From the NCBI GenBank assembly GCA_902524545.1, contig CABZDW010000001.1, forward strand, positions 78,379 through 142,378: DNA of 64,000 nucleotides, in the 5' to 3' direction. Below, in pieces: positions 8,156 to 16,853 of this stretch. The notes under the pieces were generated by a model. The model searched no databases and was not told the origin of the DNA. It was given only the letters and a program-made list of their open reading frames with translations. Made by a program: the position numbers and the translations under genes. This stretch comes from an uncultured Pelagibacteraceae bacterium. GTDB taxonomy: Bacteria; Pseudomonadota; Alphaproteobacteria; Pelagibacterales; Pelagibacteraceae. Each line of letters opens with the position of its first letter. Position 1 is the first letter of the stretch.

Positions 8156-8992
8156 ATGGAAACTTTAGACATAAATGAAATTATAAATCTTTTATTTGTT
8201 TTATCTTTGGCAGCTTCAGTTGCAGGTTTTATGGCAGGTTTACTAGGAGTTGGTGGCGGTATTATAATAGTGCCTGCGCTATATTATGCTTTTACTGTTT
8301 TAGATTTTGATATTGCAACAAGAATGCATCTTTCAGTTGGTACTTCTTTGGCAATCATAATTCCAACATCCATTATATCAACAAAAACCCACATGGAGTA
8401 TGATGCGGTTGATTTTAAGCTTATAAAATCTTTTGGTATATTTATTTTATTTGGTGTTATTGGAGGAACATTTTTAGCAGTAAATTTAAAAACACCAGCT
8501 TTTGTTTTATTCTTTTCCATAATGGCTTTTATAGTTGGTTTATTTTTTATTTTTTTTAGGGAACAACTTTTAAAAAATCCAAAAATGATTTCTGATTCAG
8601 CTAAAAATATTTCAGGAGTTATTATAGGTTTCATATCTGTATTATTAGGGATTGGTGGTGGATCATTAATGGTTCCTTTTATGAGAACTTTTGGATACGA
8701 TATTAGGAAATCAATTGGAACTGCAGCAGGAGTTGGTTTTCTGATTGCTGTATTTGGTACAATTACAATGATTACTGGAGGTAAAATTGTAGATAATATT
8801 AATACACCCTACAGTCTTGGATATGTGAATTTACTTGGATTTCTAGTTTTCGTGCCAGTGACAATGATTATGGCTAGAGTAGGCGCGAAAGCAGTTTATA
8901 AAATAGATAAAAATATATTGAGCAAGATTTTTGGGTCATTCTTAATTATCGTATCGATTAGATCTTTTTTTGAATACTTAGCAATAAATTAA
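8156..8992 (+). CDS. TauE/SafE family sulfite/sulfonate exporter-like membrane protein
   Basis: 278 aa with about eight transmembrane segments and the two glycine-rich repeats typical of the TauE/SafE family: AGFMAGLLGVGGGIIIVPALYY near the N-terminus and GFISVLLGIGGGSLMVPFM in the second half. Members are linked to export of sulfite, sulfoacetate or other small anions in sulfonate degradation, but most, including this one, have no proven substrate. It starts 2 nt after dusA and is convergent with the DUF2061 gene (2-nt gap). SAR11 cells depend on reduced organic sulfur, so anion efflux is plausible but inferred. Confidence 0.85.
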   Translation: METLDINEIINLLFVLSLAASVAGFMAGLLGVGGGIIIVPALYYAFTVLDFDIATRMHLSVGTSLAIIIPTSIISTKTHMEYDAVDFKLIKSFGIFILFGVIGGTFLAVNLKTPAFVLFFSIMAFIVGLFFIFFREQLLKNPKMISDSAKNISGVIIGFISVLLGIGGGSLMVPFMRTFGYDIRKSIGTAAGVGFLIAVFGTITMITGGKIVDNINTPYSLGYVNLLGFLVFVPVTMIMARVGAKAVYKIDKNILSKIFGSFLIIVSIRSFFEYLAIN

Positions 8993-8994
8993 TA

Positions 8995-9195
8995 TTAACC
9001 AGTTCCCCACTTGACCTTGTTCCAAATTCTCTCATGAAAATAGTAAAAAAAAAGTGGAACTATTGATCCAACACCTAGTATTCCTGCACCTGTAAATGTT
9101 CCAGTGTAGATGTATCCAAAAATTACCCAATAAATAAAAATGATAAATCTCCAAGAAAAAGTTTTAGCTATTGATCTAATTTTTTTGTCTGCCAT
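8995..9195 (-). CDS. DUF2061 family small membrane protein
   Basis: 66 aa. The sequence contains RSIAKTFSWRFIIFIYWVIFGYIYTG and FFYYFHERIWNKVKWG, matching the DUF2061 pattern (R...K..sWR......d..i..........YY.HER.WN...WG). Two short hydrophobic segments suggest an inner-membrane protein; no biochemical function is known for the family. The ATG is preceded directly by an eight-T run that ends a terminator-like hairpin, so there is no normal ribosome-binding site next to the start. Confidence 0.8.
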   Translation of the reverse strand: MADKKIRSIAKTFSWRFIIFIYWVIFGYIYTGTFTGAGILGVGSIVPLFFYYFHERIWNKVKWGTG

Positions 9196-9233
9196 AAAAA
9201 AAAGAGGTGACTTCAGTCTCCCTCCATCACCTC
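9196..9233 (-). terminator. Terminator-like hairpin abutting the DUF2061 start codon
   Basis: Read on the minus strand, GAGGTGA and TCACCTC form a perfect 7-bp stem around a 16-nt purine-rich loop, followed by eight T and then at once the ATG of the DUF2061 gene. It lies downstream of the phosphomannomutase gene and is positioned to end that transcript. The loop contains GGAGGGAG, so a regulatory role (attenuator or structured leader) is possible. Confidence 0.65.
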
Positions 9234-9297
9234 ACAAATATAGATTAAATGATTCTTTACAGTTCTATGAACACTTTTTAGTTGAATCTTACCTTTG

Positions 9298-10752
9298 TTA
9301 AATTTTTTGATCGTACTCACCAATCTTGCCAGTTTTCTTTAATGTTTTATCAATGAATTTAAAAATATTTAATTTTCTTTCATCAGAAGTAGGGCTTTCA
9401 GTTACTATAACTAAAGAAGGTTTATTTGATGAAGCCCTAATCAGACCCCATGAACCATCTTCGAAAGAGAATCTTACCCCATTTACCGTTATTATTTCTT
9501 TTATTTCTTGATTATCTATTTTTATTTTTTCTTCTTTTAATTTCTTAAATTCATTTACCATCTGATTTACTACGCTATATTTTTCTTCATCTGAGCAAAA
9601 AGGAGCCATTGTTGGTGATTGATAAGTGATGGGGAGATCCTTAATAATTTCACTCATTTTTTTATTTTGATTATTTAATAAATGACAAACTTGAATTGCT
9701 GAATTAATCCCATCATCATAACCATATCCTAATGGTTGATTGAAAAAGAAATGACCACTTTTTTCGAATCCTGCTAAAGCTTTTTCATTATGAACTTTTC
9801 TTTTAATATGTGAGTGACCAGTTTTCCAGTATAAAGTTTCGCATTGATTTTGATTTAAAACCTCATCGGTTGAATAAAGACCAGTTGATTTAACATCTAC
9901 AATAAACTTTGACTTTTTATGTAAATTTGAAAGATTTCTTGCAATCAATAATCCTATTTTATCTGAAAAAATTTCATTTCCCTCATCATCAATTACACCA
10001 ACTCTGTCTCCATCCCCATCAAAACCAAAACCTATATCAGCTTTATTATCTTTTACGGATTTTGCAATGGCATGAAGCATTTCGAGATCTTCAGGGTTTG
10101 GATTGTATTTTGGAAAATTCCAATCTAAATCACAATCCAGCTCAATCACTTCACATCCTATACCTCTTAGTATATCTGGAGCGAATATACCTGCAGTACC
10201 ATTACCACAAGCAACTACAGCTTTAATCTTTTTATTTATTTTATTTTTATTTATTAAATCGTCTTTATAAATTTTATCAAAATTTTTTATTTGTTTTTGG
10301 TTACCTTTTCCCTCAGAGAAATTTTGACTTAAAGTAATTTCTTTTAATTCGTTCATTTCCTCTGGTGCGTGAGTTAACCCCTTTTTGATACCCATTTTTA
10401 CACCTGTCCAACCATTCTCATTATGACTGGCTGTCACCATTGCGACCGCATCAGCATCTAAATTAAATTGTGCAAAATAAACCATTGGCGATAAAGATAA
10501 GCCAACATCTTCAATTAAACATCCAGTTGAAATTAAACCTTTCTTTAGTGCCGACTTTATCTTTTCACTATATGATCTATAATCATGTCCGACAATAACT
10601 CTTGGATTTTCTTTTTTAGTATGTTTTTTAATTTGTGTTCCAAGGCCTTTTCCAAGATTCGTTATTCCTGGTTCATTGATGTCCTTTTCAAAGACCCAAC
10701 GAGCGTCATATTCACGAAAGCCATATGGGTCTATTTTTAAAGTTTCAGACAT
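9298..10752 (-). CDS. manB: Phosphomannomutase/phosphoglucomutase
   Basis: 484 aa alpha-D-phosphohexomutase, which interconverts mannose- or glucose-1- and 6-phosphates for envelope polysaccharide precursors and, probably, glucose-1-phosphate supply. The phosphoserine loop is TASHNENGWTGVK with active Ser109. The metal loop DGDGDR is at 245-250. The substrate loop GFEKSGHFFF and a C-terminal phosphate-binding region (IRASSNKPSLVIVTE) are present. Length and motifs fit the bifunctional PMM/PGM (AlgC/ManB) group; sugar preference cannot be decided from motifs. It stands alone, transcribed away from nrdA, and is followed by the terminator-like hairpin at 9196-9233. Confidence 0.9.
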   Translation of the reverse strand: MSETLKIDPYGFREYDARWVFEKDINEPGITNLGKGLGTQIKKHTKKENPRVIVGHDYRSYSEKIKSALKKGLISTGCLIEDVGLSLSPMVYFAQFNLDADAVAMVTASHNENGWTGVKMGIKKGLTHAPEEMNELKEITLSQNFSEGKGNQKQIKNFDKIYKDDLINKNKINKKIKAVVACGNGTAGIFAPDILRGIGCEVIELDCDLDWNFPKYNPNPEDLEMLHAIAKSVKDNKADIGFGFDGDGDRVGVIDDEGNEIFSDKIGLLIARNLSNLHKKSKFIVDVKSTGLYSTDEVLNQNQCETLYWKTGHSHIKRKVHNEKALAGFEKSGHFFFNQPLGYGYDDGINSAIQVCHLLNNQNKKMSEIIKDLPITYQSPTMAPFCSDEEKYSVVNQMVNEFKKLKEEKIKIDNQEIKEIITVNGVRFSFEDGSWGLIRASSNKPSLVIVTESPTSDERKLNIFKFIDKTLKKTGKIGEYDQKI

Positions 10753-10908
10753 ACTGTTAATTACTTACATTTTTTCAGTTTTTATAGTTGAAATATTTTT
10801 TCATTGTTCTATAAATGTTCTATTGATTTACTTGTTATATAGTATATTGATACGAAGCGCATACAACATGTAGTTGTTTACGTAATAATAACAAAAATAT
10901 TAATAAAT
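10753..10908 (+). promoter_or_regulatory. nrdA upstream region with an inverted repeat
   Basis: This 156-bp divergent gap between manB and nrdA is AT-rich. ACAAC (10863-10867) and GTTGT (10873-10877) form an inverted repeat around ATGTA, about 30 bp before the nrdA ATG. Ribonucleotide reductase operons are commonly controlled by NrdR through short palindromes of the ACA...TGT type, so this may be such a site; the match to the NrdR box is only partial. I could not assign convincing -35/-10 boxes. Confidence 0.3.
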
Positions 10909-12849
10909 ATGAACAAAATACTATCACAGGCTCTGAAGAAAGCTGTCTCTGAATATAGTCCAGAAGTAAATCAGGCTGTAAAAAACAATAGACCTGACCT
11001 TTTCTCTTTAAACAATGAAACTGAGCTATTTCAAAACGATAAAGGCATAATTATTAAGATTGATAGATCTAGAGATGCAAATCTCACTGATTTTGGTAAA
11101 GCAACTTTAAAAGATAGATATTTAGGACAAAATGAATCTTATCAAGATTTATTTGCAAGAGTAGCAAGCACTTACTCAGATGATAACCTTCATGCGCAAA
11201 GAATTTATAACTACATTAGCAATCTTTGGTTCATGCCTGCAACTCCAGTTTTATCAAACGGTGGGACTAAAAGAGGTTTACCTATTTCGTGTTTTCTTAA
11301 TGAAGCTTCAGATAGCTTAGGTGGTATTTTAGATCTTTGGAGTGAGAATGTTTGGTTAGCTGCAAAAGGTGGTGGTATAGGAAGTTATTGGGGCAACCTA
11401 AGATCCATTGGAGAAAAAATAGGAAAAGTTGGAAAAACTTCTGGAATAATTCCATTTATAAAAGTAATGGACTCCTTAACTATGGCAATCAGCCAAGGTT
11501 CTCTAAGAAGAGGTTCAGCTGCATGTTATCTTCCAATTGATCATCCTGAGATTGAGGAATTTATCGAAATGAGAAGACCAACCGGCGGTGATCCAAACAG
11601 AAAATCTTTAAATTTGCATCATGGAGTTTTAGTATCAGATGCATTTATGAGAGCTGTAGAAACAGATGAACAATGGGCACTCAAAAGTCCAGTTGACGGG
11701 ACTATTCAACAAACTTTATCAGCTAGAAACTTATGGATTAGATTATTAACAGCAAGAATAGAGACAGGTGAGCCTTATATAATTTATATTGATACTGTTA
11801 ATAGACAAATCCCTCAGCATCACAAATTAGCTAATCTTACAGTTAAAACTTCTAATTTGTGTAGTGAAATAACTTTACCTACAGGAATTGACAAGGATGG
11901 ACATGATAGAACAGCTGTTTGTTGTCTGTCTTCTTTAAATTTAGAAAAGTATGATGAGTGGAAAAATGATCCAAATATGATTGGTGATGTAATGAGATTT
12001 TTAGATAATGTTTTATCTGATTTTATAAACAAAGCACCGGATCAATTTAAAGATGCTAAATACTCTGCAGAAAGAGAAAGAAGCGTTGGTTTAGGTGTAA
12101 TGGGTTTCCATTCCTTTTTACAAAAAAACAGAATTCCACTTGAGTCAGTGATGGCAAAATCTTGGAACAAAAAAATATTCAAACAAATTGATGAACAAGT
12201 TAATCAGGCCTCAAAAGATTTAGCTGAAGAAAGAGGAGCGTGTCCTGATGCTGCAGAATATGGATTTCAAGAAAGATTTTCAAATAAAACTGCAATAGCC
12301 CCAACAGCCTCTATTTCGATAATTTGTGGAGGAGCTTCTCCAGGAGTAGAACCTATTGCTGCTAATAGCTATACTCATAAAACTTTATCAGGATCATTTA
12401 ATGTCAGGAATAGATATCTTGAAGAGATCTTAGAAGCTCATAGTAAAAATGATGATGAAACATGGTCCACAATTACAACTAACCAAGGGTCAGTTTCACA
12501 TTTAGACTTTTTAACTGACTTAGAAAAAGACGTTTTTAAAACAGCTTTTGAACTAAACCAGAAATGGATTGTAGAATTAAGTGGTGATCGAACACCTTTT
12601 ATTTCTCAAGCCCAATCAGTTAATTTATTTTTACCAGCAGACGTTCATAAAAAAGAATTACATAGAATTCATTTTGATGCTTGGAAAAAAGGTTTAAAAA
12701 GCCTTTATTACTGCAGATCAAAATCAATTCAAAGAGCTGAAAATATCAATGATGCAAAATCAACAGATGTTACAGCCAATGTATATAAATCTAAAAATAA
12801 CCAACCAAACCAAGAACCAGAATACGAGGAGTGTTTATCATGTCAGTAA
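10909..12849 (+). CDS. nrdA: Class I ribonucleoside-diphosphate reductase, alpha (large) subunit
   Basis: 646 aa catalytic subunit that reduces ribonucleotides to deoxyribonucleotides. Conserved segments include WFMPATPVLSNGGT, PISCFLNE (active-site Cys), AAKGGGIG, NLCSEITLP (second redox Cys region) and the C-terminal shuttle pair EECLSCQ. Only about 30 residues precede the first core segment, so the N-terminal ATP-cone that lets dATP inhibit E. coli NrdA (761 aa) appears to be absent. nrdB overlaps the 3' end by 10 nt, and its ribosome site GAGGAG lies in the codons for the C-terminal Glu-Glu-Cys. Confidence 0.95.
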   Translation: MNKILSQALKKAVSEYSPEVNQAVKNNRPDLFSLNNETELFQNDKGIIIKIDRSRDANLTDFGKATLKDRYLGQNESYQDLFARVASTYSDDNLHAQRIYNYISNLWFMPATPVLSNGGTKRGLPISCFLNEASDSLGGILDLWSENVWLAAKGGGIGSYWGNLRSIGEKIGKVGKTSGIIPFIKVMDSLTMAISQGSLRRGSAACYLPIDHPEIEEFIEMRRPTGGDPNRKSLNLHHGVLVSDAFMRAVETDEQWALKSPVDGTIQQTLSARNLWIRLLTARIETGEPYIIYIDTVNRQIPQHHKLANLTVKTSNLCSEITLPTGIDKDGHDRTAVCCLSSLNLEKYDEWKNDPNMIGDVMRFLDNVLSDFINKAPDQFKDAKYSAERERSVGLGVMGFHSFLQKNRIPLESVMAKSWNKKIFKQIDEQVNQASKDLAEERGACPDAAEYGFQERFSNKTAIAPTASISIICGGASPGVEPIAANSYTHKTLSGSFNVRNRYLEEILEAHSKNDDETWSTITTNQGSVSHLDFLTDLEKDVFKTAFELNQKWIVELSGDRTPFISQAQSVNLFLPADVHKKELHRIHFDAWKKGLKSLYYCRSKSIQRAENINDAKSTDVTANVYKSKNNQPNQEPEYEECLSCQ

Positions 12850-13856
12850 CAGAAAAAATTAAAATGCCAAATAAAGAAATAGTTCAACCAAAAAAAATGG
12901 GTTTGTTAGTTGAAAACCCAGTTTACAAGCCTTTTAGATACCCATGGTGTTACGATGCATGGCTAACTCAACAAAGAATACATTGGTTACCAGAAGAGGT
13001 GCCATTAGGTGATGATGTTAGAGATTGGCAAAAAAATCTAACACAATCAGAAAAAAATTTATTAACCCAGATATTTAGATTTTTTACTCAAGCTGATGTT
13101 GAAGTTAACAATTGTTATTTAAGACATTATACAACTGTGTTTAAACCAACAGAAGTTTTAATGATGATGACTGCTTTTGCTTCAATGGAGACAGTGCATA
13201 TTGCAGCTTATTCTCATTTATTAGACACAATCGGAATGCCAGAGTCAGAATATTCTGCATTCATGAAGTATAAAGAAATGAAAGATAAATATGATTACAT
13301 GCAAAATTTTGACATGAGTTCAAAAGAGGACATTGCAAAAACAGTTGCTGTCTTCAGTGCTTTTACCGAAGGCCTTCAACTTTTTGCAAGTTTTGCAATT
13401 CTTTTAAATTTCCCAAGACATAATAAAATGAAAGGAATGGGTCAGATAGTTACCTGGTCTGTTAGAGATGAAACACTTCATTGTAATTCAATGATTAGAA
13501 TTTTTAAAGAATTCATAAAAGAGAATCCGGAAATATGGAATGCAAAATTAAAAAAAGAACTTTATGAGGCTTGCAGGACTATTATAGAACATGAGGATGC
13601 TTTTATTGATTTAGCTTTTGAAATGGGTCCAATGGAAGGCTTGACTGCAAAAGAGGTCAAAGATTACATTAGATTTATTGGAAACAGAAGATTAGTTCAA
13701 TTAGGTCTAGAGCCTATTTATGATGTCCAAAAAAATCCATTAGGATGGTTAGATACAATGCTAAATGCTGTTGAGCACATGAACTTTTTTGAGGGTCGTG
13801 CAACTGAATATTCTAAAGCATCCACACAAGGAACTTGGGTAGAAGCTTTTAGTTAA
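12840..13856 (+). CDS. nrdB: Class I ribonucleotide reductase, beta (radical-generating) subunit
   Basis: 338 aa ferritin-like subunit that makes the tyrosyl radical for NrdA. Metal ligands align with E. coli R2: D86, E117, H120, E177, E211 and H214, with the radical tyrosine at Y124 (motif E-T-V-H-I-A-A-Y). D86 and E117 are exactly 31 residues apart, as in E. coli. The ATG at 12840 is chosen because GAGGAG (12826-12831) is 8 nt upstream; the GTG at 12831 is part of that motif. It overlaps nrdA by 10 nt and is translationally coupled to it. Confidence 0.95.
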   Translation: MSVTEKIKMPNKEIVQPKKMGLLVENPVYKPFRYPWCYDAWLTQQRIHWLPEEVPLGDDVRDWQKNLTQSEKNLLTQIFRFFTQADVEVNNCYLRHYTTVFKPTEVLMMMTAFASMETVHIAAYSHLLDTIGMPESEYSAFMKYKEMKDKYDYMQNFDMSSKEDIAKTVAVFSAFTEGLQLFASFAILLNFPRHNKMKGMGQIVTWSVRDETLHCNSMIRIFKEFIKENPEIWNAKLKKELYEACRTIIEHEDAFIDLAFEMGPMEGLTAKEVKDYIRFIGNRRLVQLGLEPIYDVQKNPLGWLDTMLNAVEHMNFFEGRATEYSKASTQGTWVEAFS

Positions 13857-13899
13857 TATATAAATTACATATACATAAATATCAAATGAGCATTCTCAA

Positions 13900-14202
13900 A
13901 TGTTTATCGCAATGAATAGGTTTAAAATTGTATTAGGTAAAGAAGCCGAATTTGAAAAGGTTTGGAAGGAAAGAGATACACACCTTAATGATGTTAAAGG
14001 TTTTAAAGAGTTCCATTTAGTTAAAGGTGAAAAAAATGAGAAATTTTCATTATACGCCTCTCATAGCATTTGGAATTCTAAAGATGATTTTATTAACTGG
14101 ACTAAATCAGAAAATTTTAGATTAGCTCATAAAAATGCGGGACAACATAAAAATTTATATCTTGGAGCACCTAACTTTGAAGGTTTTGAAGTAGTGATTT
14201 AA
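13900..14202 (+). CDS. IsdG-like haem-degrading monooxygenase (ABM fold)
   Basis: 100 aa antibiotic-biosynthesis-monooxygenase-fold protein. The three residues that define haem-degrading IsdG/IsdI/HmuQ enzymes are all present at the usual positions: N6 (AMNRF), W67 (NWTKS) and H77 (LAHKN). These enzymes open haem to release iron. The next gene encodes a HemP-like peptide and the third a DUF4149 membrane protein, which supports a haem or iron role. A 43-bp gap separates it from nrdB, so it may have its own promoter. The family is sure; the haem role is likely but not proven. Confidence 0.8.
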   Translation: MFIAMNRFKIVLGKEAEFEKVWKERDTHLNDVKGFKEFHLVKGEKNEKFSLYASHSIWNSKDDFINWTKSENFRLAHKNAGQHKNLYLGAPNFEGFEVVI

Positions 14203-14234
14203 ATATATCTTAAACTTAAATTAAGGAGTGAAAT

Positions 14235-14420
14235 ATGAAAATATTGAAAGAATTGAGTGATGCAAAATTAGTTATTGTAGATTTAGAGGTGAGATTAGGA
14301 GAAAAATTAAGAAGTGCTCCTACTTTATGTGCGAAGTATAAAGGAAAAATTATACCTCTTAATACTGCCCATGATGGAAGACCAATATTAATGAAAGAAG
14401 AAAATTCTATAGAAAACTAA
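14235..14420 (+). CDS. Small protein, possibly HemP-like (haem uptake accessory)
   Basis: 61 aa with a good AAGGAG ribosome site upstream (around 14222-14227). The C-terminal half, KYKGKIIPLNTAHDGRPILMK, resembles the HemP pattern 'h.G..Y.LR.T..GKLILTK' in spacing (Gly, Leu, Thr, Gly, Ile-Leu, Lys), but conservation is loose. HemP/HmuP proteins accompany haem uptake genes and can activate their expression. The call therefore leans on the neighbouring IsdG-like gene. A profile search with HemP would settle it; a lineage-specific unknown is the alternative. Confidence 0.4.
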   Translation: MKILKELSDAKLVIVDLEVRLGEKLRSAPTLCAKYKGKIIPLNTAHDGRPILMKEENSIEN

Positions 14421-14423
14421 ATC

Positions 14424-14813
14424 ATGATTGAACAAGTTAGTATTTATTTAACGGCAATGGTTTTAGGAATTATGTTATTTTTTTCATTTGTAATTGCTCC
14501 AGTAGTATTTACTACCCTGGATGAAGATAATGCTAGAAAGTTCATAAGAAGAATATTTCCTTTTTATTATAACGTAAATTTAGGGATAAGTTTAATTGTT
14601 CTATTAACATTTATATTTTTAAGTAAGTTAGGAGTTGATTTCTACTTAATATTAGTCATTAGCTTATTATTTGCTATATCAAATTACCTATTAATGCCAT
14701 TGATCAATAAATACAGAGATCAAAATCAGGAGAAAAAATTTAAATACTCTCATTTTATATCTGTTGTTATAAATTTTGTGCAGATGATTTTCTTAGTTGT
14801 TTTGCTTATTTAA
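14424..14813 (+). CDS. DUF4149-family membrane protein
   Basis: 129 aa with four hydrophobic helices. The pattern ALxLGIMLFFSFVIAPVVFTTL...ARKFIRRIFPFYY matches DUF4149 (TMEM205-like) proteins, which show 'G..ff.fvvAP..F..l....a..lvr.iFp.YY'. The function of the family is unknown. It begins 3 nt after the HemP-like gene, forming a three-gene run with the IsdG-like oxygenase. Its end is convergent with prpC across 19 bp. Confidence 0.7.
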   Translation: MIEQVSIYLTAMVLGIMLFFSFVIAPVVFTTLDEDNARKFIRRIFPFYYNVNLGISLIVLLTFIFLSKLGVDFYLILVISLLFAISNYLLMPLINKYRDQNQEKKFKYSHFISVVINFVQMIFLVVLLI

Positions 14814-14832
14814 TAAAATCTCCGTTAAATAA

Positions 14833-15957
14833 TTATCTCTGGTTTAAACGAATAACTTTTCTATATTTGCTACCCTTGTAGCTTGCGAGAGGTCTTATTA
14901 GTTTGTTTGCAGCATGTTGCTCAATTATATGAGCTGACCAACCTGTAATTCTTGAGATTACAAATATTGGTGTAAAAAAATCAGTATCAAAACCCATTAA
15001 ATGGTAAGTAGGTCCGGTAGGATAATCCACATTTGGATAGATGTTTTTTCTCTCAATCATTACTTTTTCAACGATGTCATAAATTTTTTCAAATTTTTTG
15101 TCTTTTTTAATTTTCGCAACTTTTCCAAAATACTCTCTCATTGTAGGAACTCTTGAGTCACCACTTTTGTAAACTCGATGACCAAATCCCATCACAACAT
15201 CCTTATTATCAAGTGCATTATTAATCCATTTTAATGCATTTTCAGGTTTTTTAATTTTGTTCATCATGTGCATCACTTCTTCATTAGCTCCACCATGTAG
15301 AGGACCTTTTAAACTAGCGATTGCTCCAGTAATTGCTCCATGAATATCAGATAAACTACTCGTTATAGTTCTAGCTGTAAATGTTGATACATTAAAACTA
15401 TGCTCAGCGTATAAAATTAATGAGACATCAAAAGCTTTTACAATATCTTTACCAGGTACTTTTCCAAAACACATATGAAAAAAATTTTCAGAAAATGAAA
15501 GATTTTTTTTAGGGGGAATAATCTTTTTGCCTTTTCTTACTCTATAAAATGCTGCTAAAGCAACTGGAGTTTTAGCAAAGATTCTCATTACTTTTCTCAT
15601 GTTTGATTTTGGTGAATTGTCTTTGGTCTCTTTATCTTCAAGACCCATTATACTAACAGCAGTTCTTGCAACATCCATAGGGTGAGCTTTTTTGGGGAAT
15701 TTTTTAATGTCATCTAATAAAGTTTTTGATAAGTTTCTCTCTTTTTTCTCAACTTTTTCAAAAGCTTTTAATTGTTTTTTAGTTGGCAGTTCACCATTTA
15801 AAATTAAATAAGCAACTTCTTCAAACTTACATTTTGCACATAAATCTTGAGCGGCATAACCTCTATAAGTTAAAGAGTTGATTTCAGGCATTACTTTAGA
15901 AACTTCTGTTTCATCAACAGTTATTCCAAGTAGGCCTTTTTTAATATCCTCACTCAT
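14833..15957 (-). CDS. prpC: 2-methylcitrate synthase (citrate synthase family)
   Basis: 374 aa, the short citrate-synthase type. It carries HGGANEEVMHMM and GFGHRVYKSGDSRVPTM with the catalytic histidines, and the C-terminal arginine helix. Together with the upstream prpB and prpD on the same strand it should condense propionyl-CoA with oxaloacetate to 2-methylcitrate. Sequence alone does not exclude citrate synthase activity, which many PrpC enzymes also have. Its start overlaps the prpB stop by 1 nt, so the prpD-prpB-prpC operon is tightly coupled and prpC is last. Confidence 0.9.
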   Translation of the reverse strand: MSEDIKKGLLGITVDETEVSKVMPEINSLTYRGYAAQDLCAKCKFEEVAYLILNGELPTKKQLKAFEKVEKKERNLSKTLLDDIKKFPKKAHPMDVARTAVSIMGLEDKETKDNSPKSNMRKVMRIFAKTPVALAAFYRVRKGKKIIPPKKNLSFSENFFHMCFGKVPGKDIVKAFDVSLILYAEHSFNVSTFTARTITSSLSDIHGAITGAIASLKGPLHGGANEEVMHMMNKIKKPENALKWINNALDNKDVVMGFGHRVYKSGDSRVPTMREYFGKVAKIKKDKKFEKIYDIVEKVMIERKNIYPNVDYPTGPTYHLMGFDTDFFTPIFVISRITGWSAHIIEQHAANKLIRPLASYKGSKYRKVIRLNQR

Positions 15958-16853
15958 TATTCATGACCCTCTGTGTCAAAATTATAAATTTTTTCGTCTA
16001 CACTATTGTATTTTTCATAATCTACAAGATCATATAATCTTTTCCTAGTTTGCATTTTATCAATAATGTTATTTTGATGTCCACTTGAATAAATGTCTCT
16101 TAAACCGTCTTCAACATTTTTCATTGCTAATCTCTGAGTTGTAACGGGATAAATAACTATATTATATCCAAGATTTTCTAGTTCTTTGTAGTTTAATAAT
16201 TTTGTTTTTCCAAATTCAGTCATATTAGCTAGCAAATAACATGAAAGTTCTTTTCTAACTTTTTCAAAATCTTTTTCATTGTGAAGCGCTTCAGGAAATA
16301 TAATCTCCGCACCAGCGTCGATATAAGCTTTACACCTGTCAATCATTTTATCTATTCCTTCTACGCTTTTTGCATCTGATCTTGCAATAATCTTAAAATT
16401 TTCATCTTTTTTTGCTGAAACACATTCTTTAATTTTTTTGACCATTGCATCAGTAGATATCAATTCTTTATTATCTAAGTGTCCACATCTTTTTCTCTCG
16501 ATTTGATCTTCAATGTGAACTCCACTAATTCCAAATTCCTCAAAAGTTTCAATAGTTTCTTTACAAGATTTAAATCCAGTATCTATGTCAACAATAGTAG
16601 GAAGATTAGTAACCCTGGAGATTAAATATGATCGAGTGCTAACATCTTGTAATGTAGTCAAACCAATATCTGGAAACCCAAGATCATTTGCCATAACACC
16701 ACCTGAAACATAAACAGCATCATAGCCTATCTCTTCTATTAATTTTGCAGTTAGGGGATTATAAGCACCAGGTACCCTTAGTATATTTTTTGATTTTAAT
16801 TTTTTAGAAAAATCTTTTCTTTTTTGTATTGGTTCTTTTTCAACAAAATGCAT
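15957..16853 (-). CDS. prpB: 2-methylisocitrate lyase
   Basis: 298 aa member of the isocitrate lyase/PEP mutase superfamily. It cleaves 2-methylisocitrate into pyruvate and succinate, the last step of the methylcitrate cycle. The catalytic signature KRCGH is at 121-125, with VDIDTGF (88-94) and GVHIEDQ (111-117) forming the metal and substrate site. Length matches PrpB (about 295 aa), and the gene lies between prpD and prpC with 1-nt overlaps on both sides. Oxaloacetate decarboxylase or carboxyphosphonoenolpyruvate mutase homologues are less likely in this context. Confidence 0.9.
   Translation of the reverse strand: MHFVEKEPIQKRKDFSKKLKSKNILRVPGAYNPLTAKLIEEIGYDAVYVSGGVMANDLGFPDIGLTTLQDVSTRSYLISRVTNLPTIVDIDTGFKSCKETIETFEEFGISGVHIEDQIERKRCGHLDNKELISTDAMVKKIKECVSAKKDENFKIIARSDAKSVEGIDKMIDRCKAYIDAGAEIIFPEALHNEKDFEKVRKELSCYLLANMTEFGKTKLLNYKELENLGYNIVIYPVTTQRLAMKNVEDGLRDIYSSGHQNNIIDKMQTRKRLYDLVDYEKYNSVDEKIYNFDTEGHE

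Noticed and set aside
8284..8634. 116-aa minus-strand frame inside the TauE/SafE gene
   Set aside because: It is fully antisense to a well-supported membrane protein and has no recognisable features.
9909..10226. 105-aa plus-strand frame inside the phosphomannomutase gene
   Set aside because: It is antisense to the DGDGDR region, with a repetitive His/Leu/Gln composition that reflects the complementary codons.
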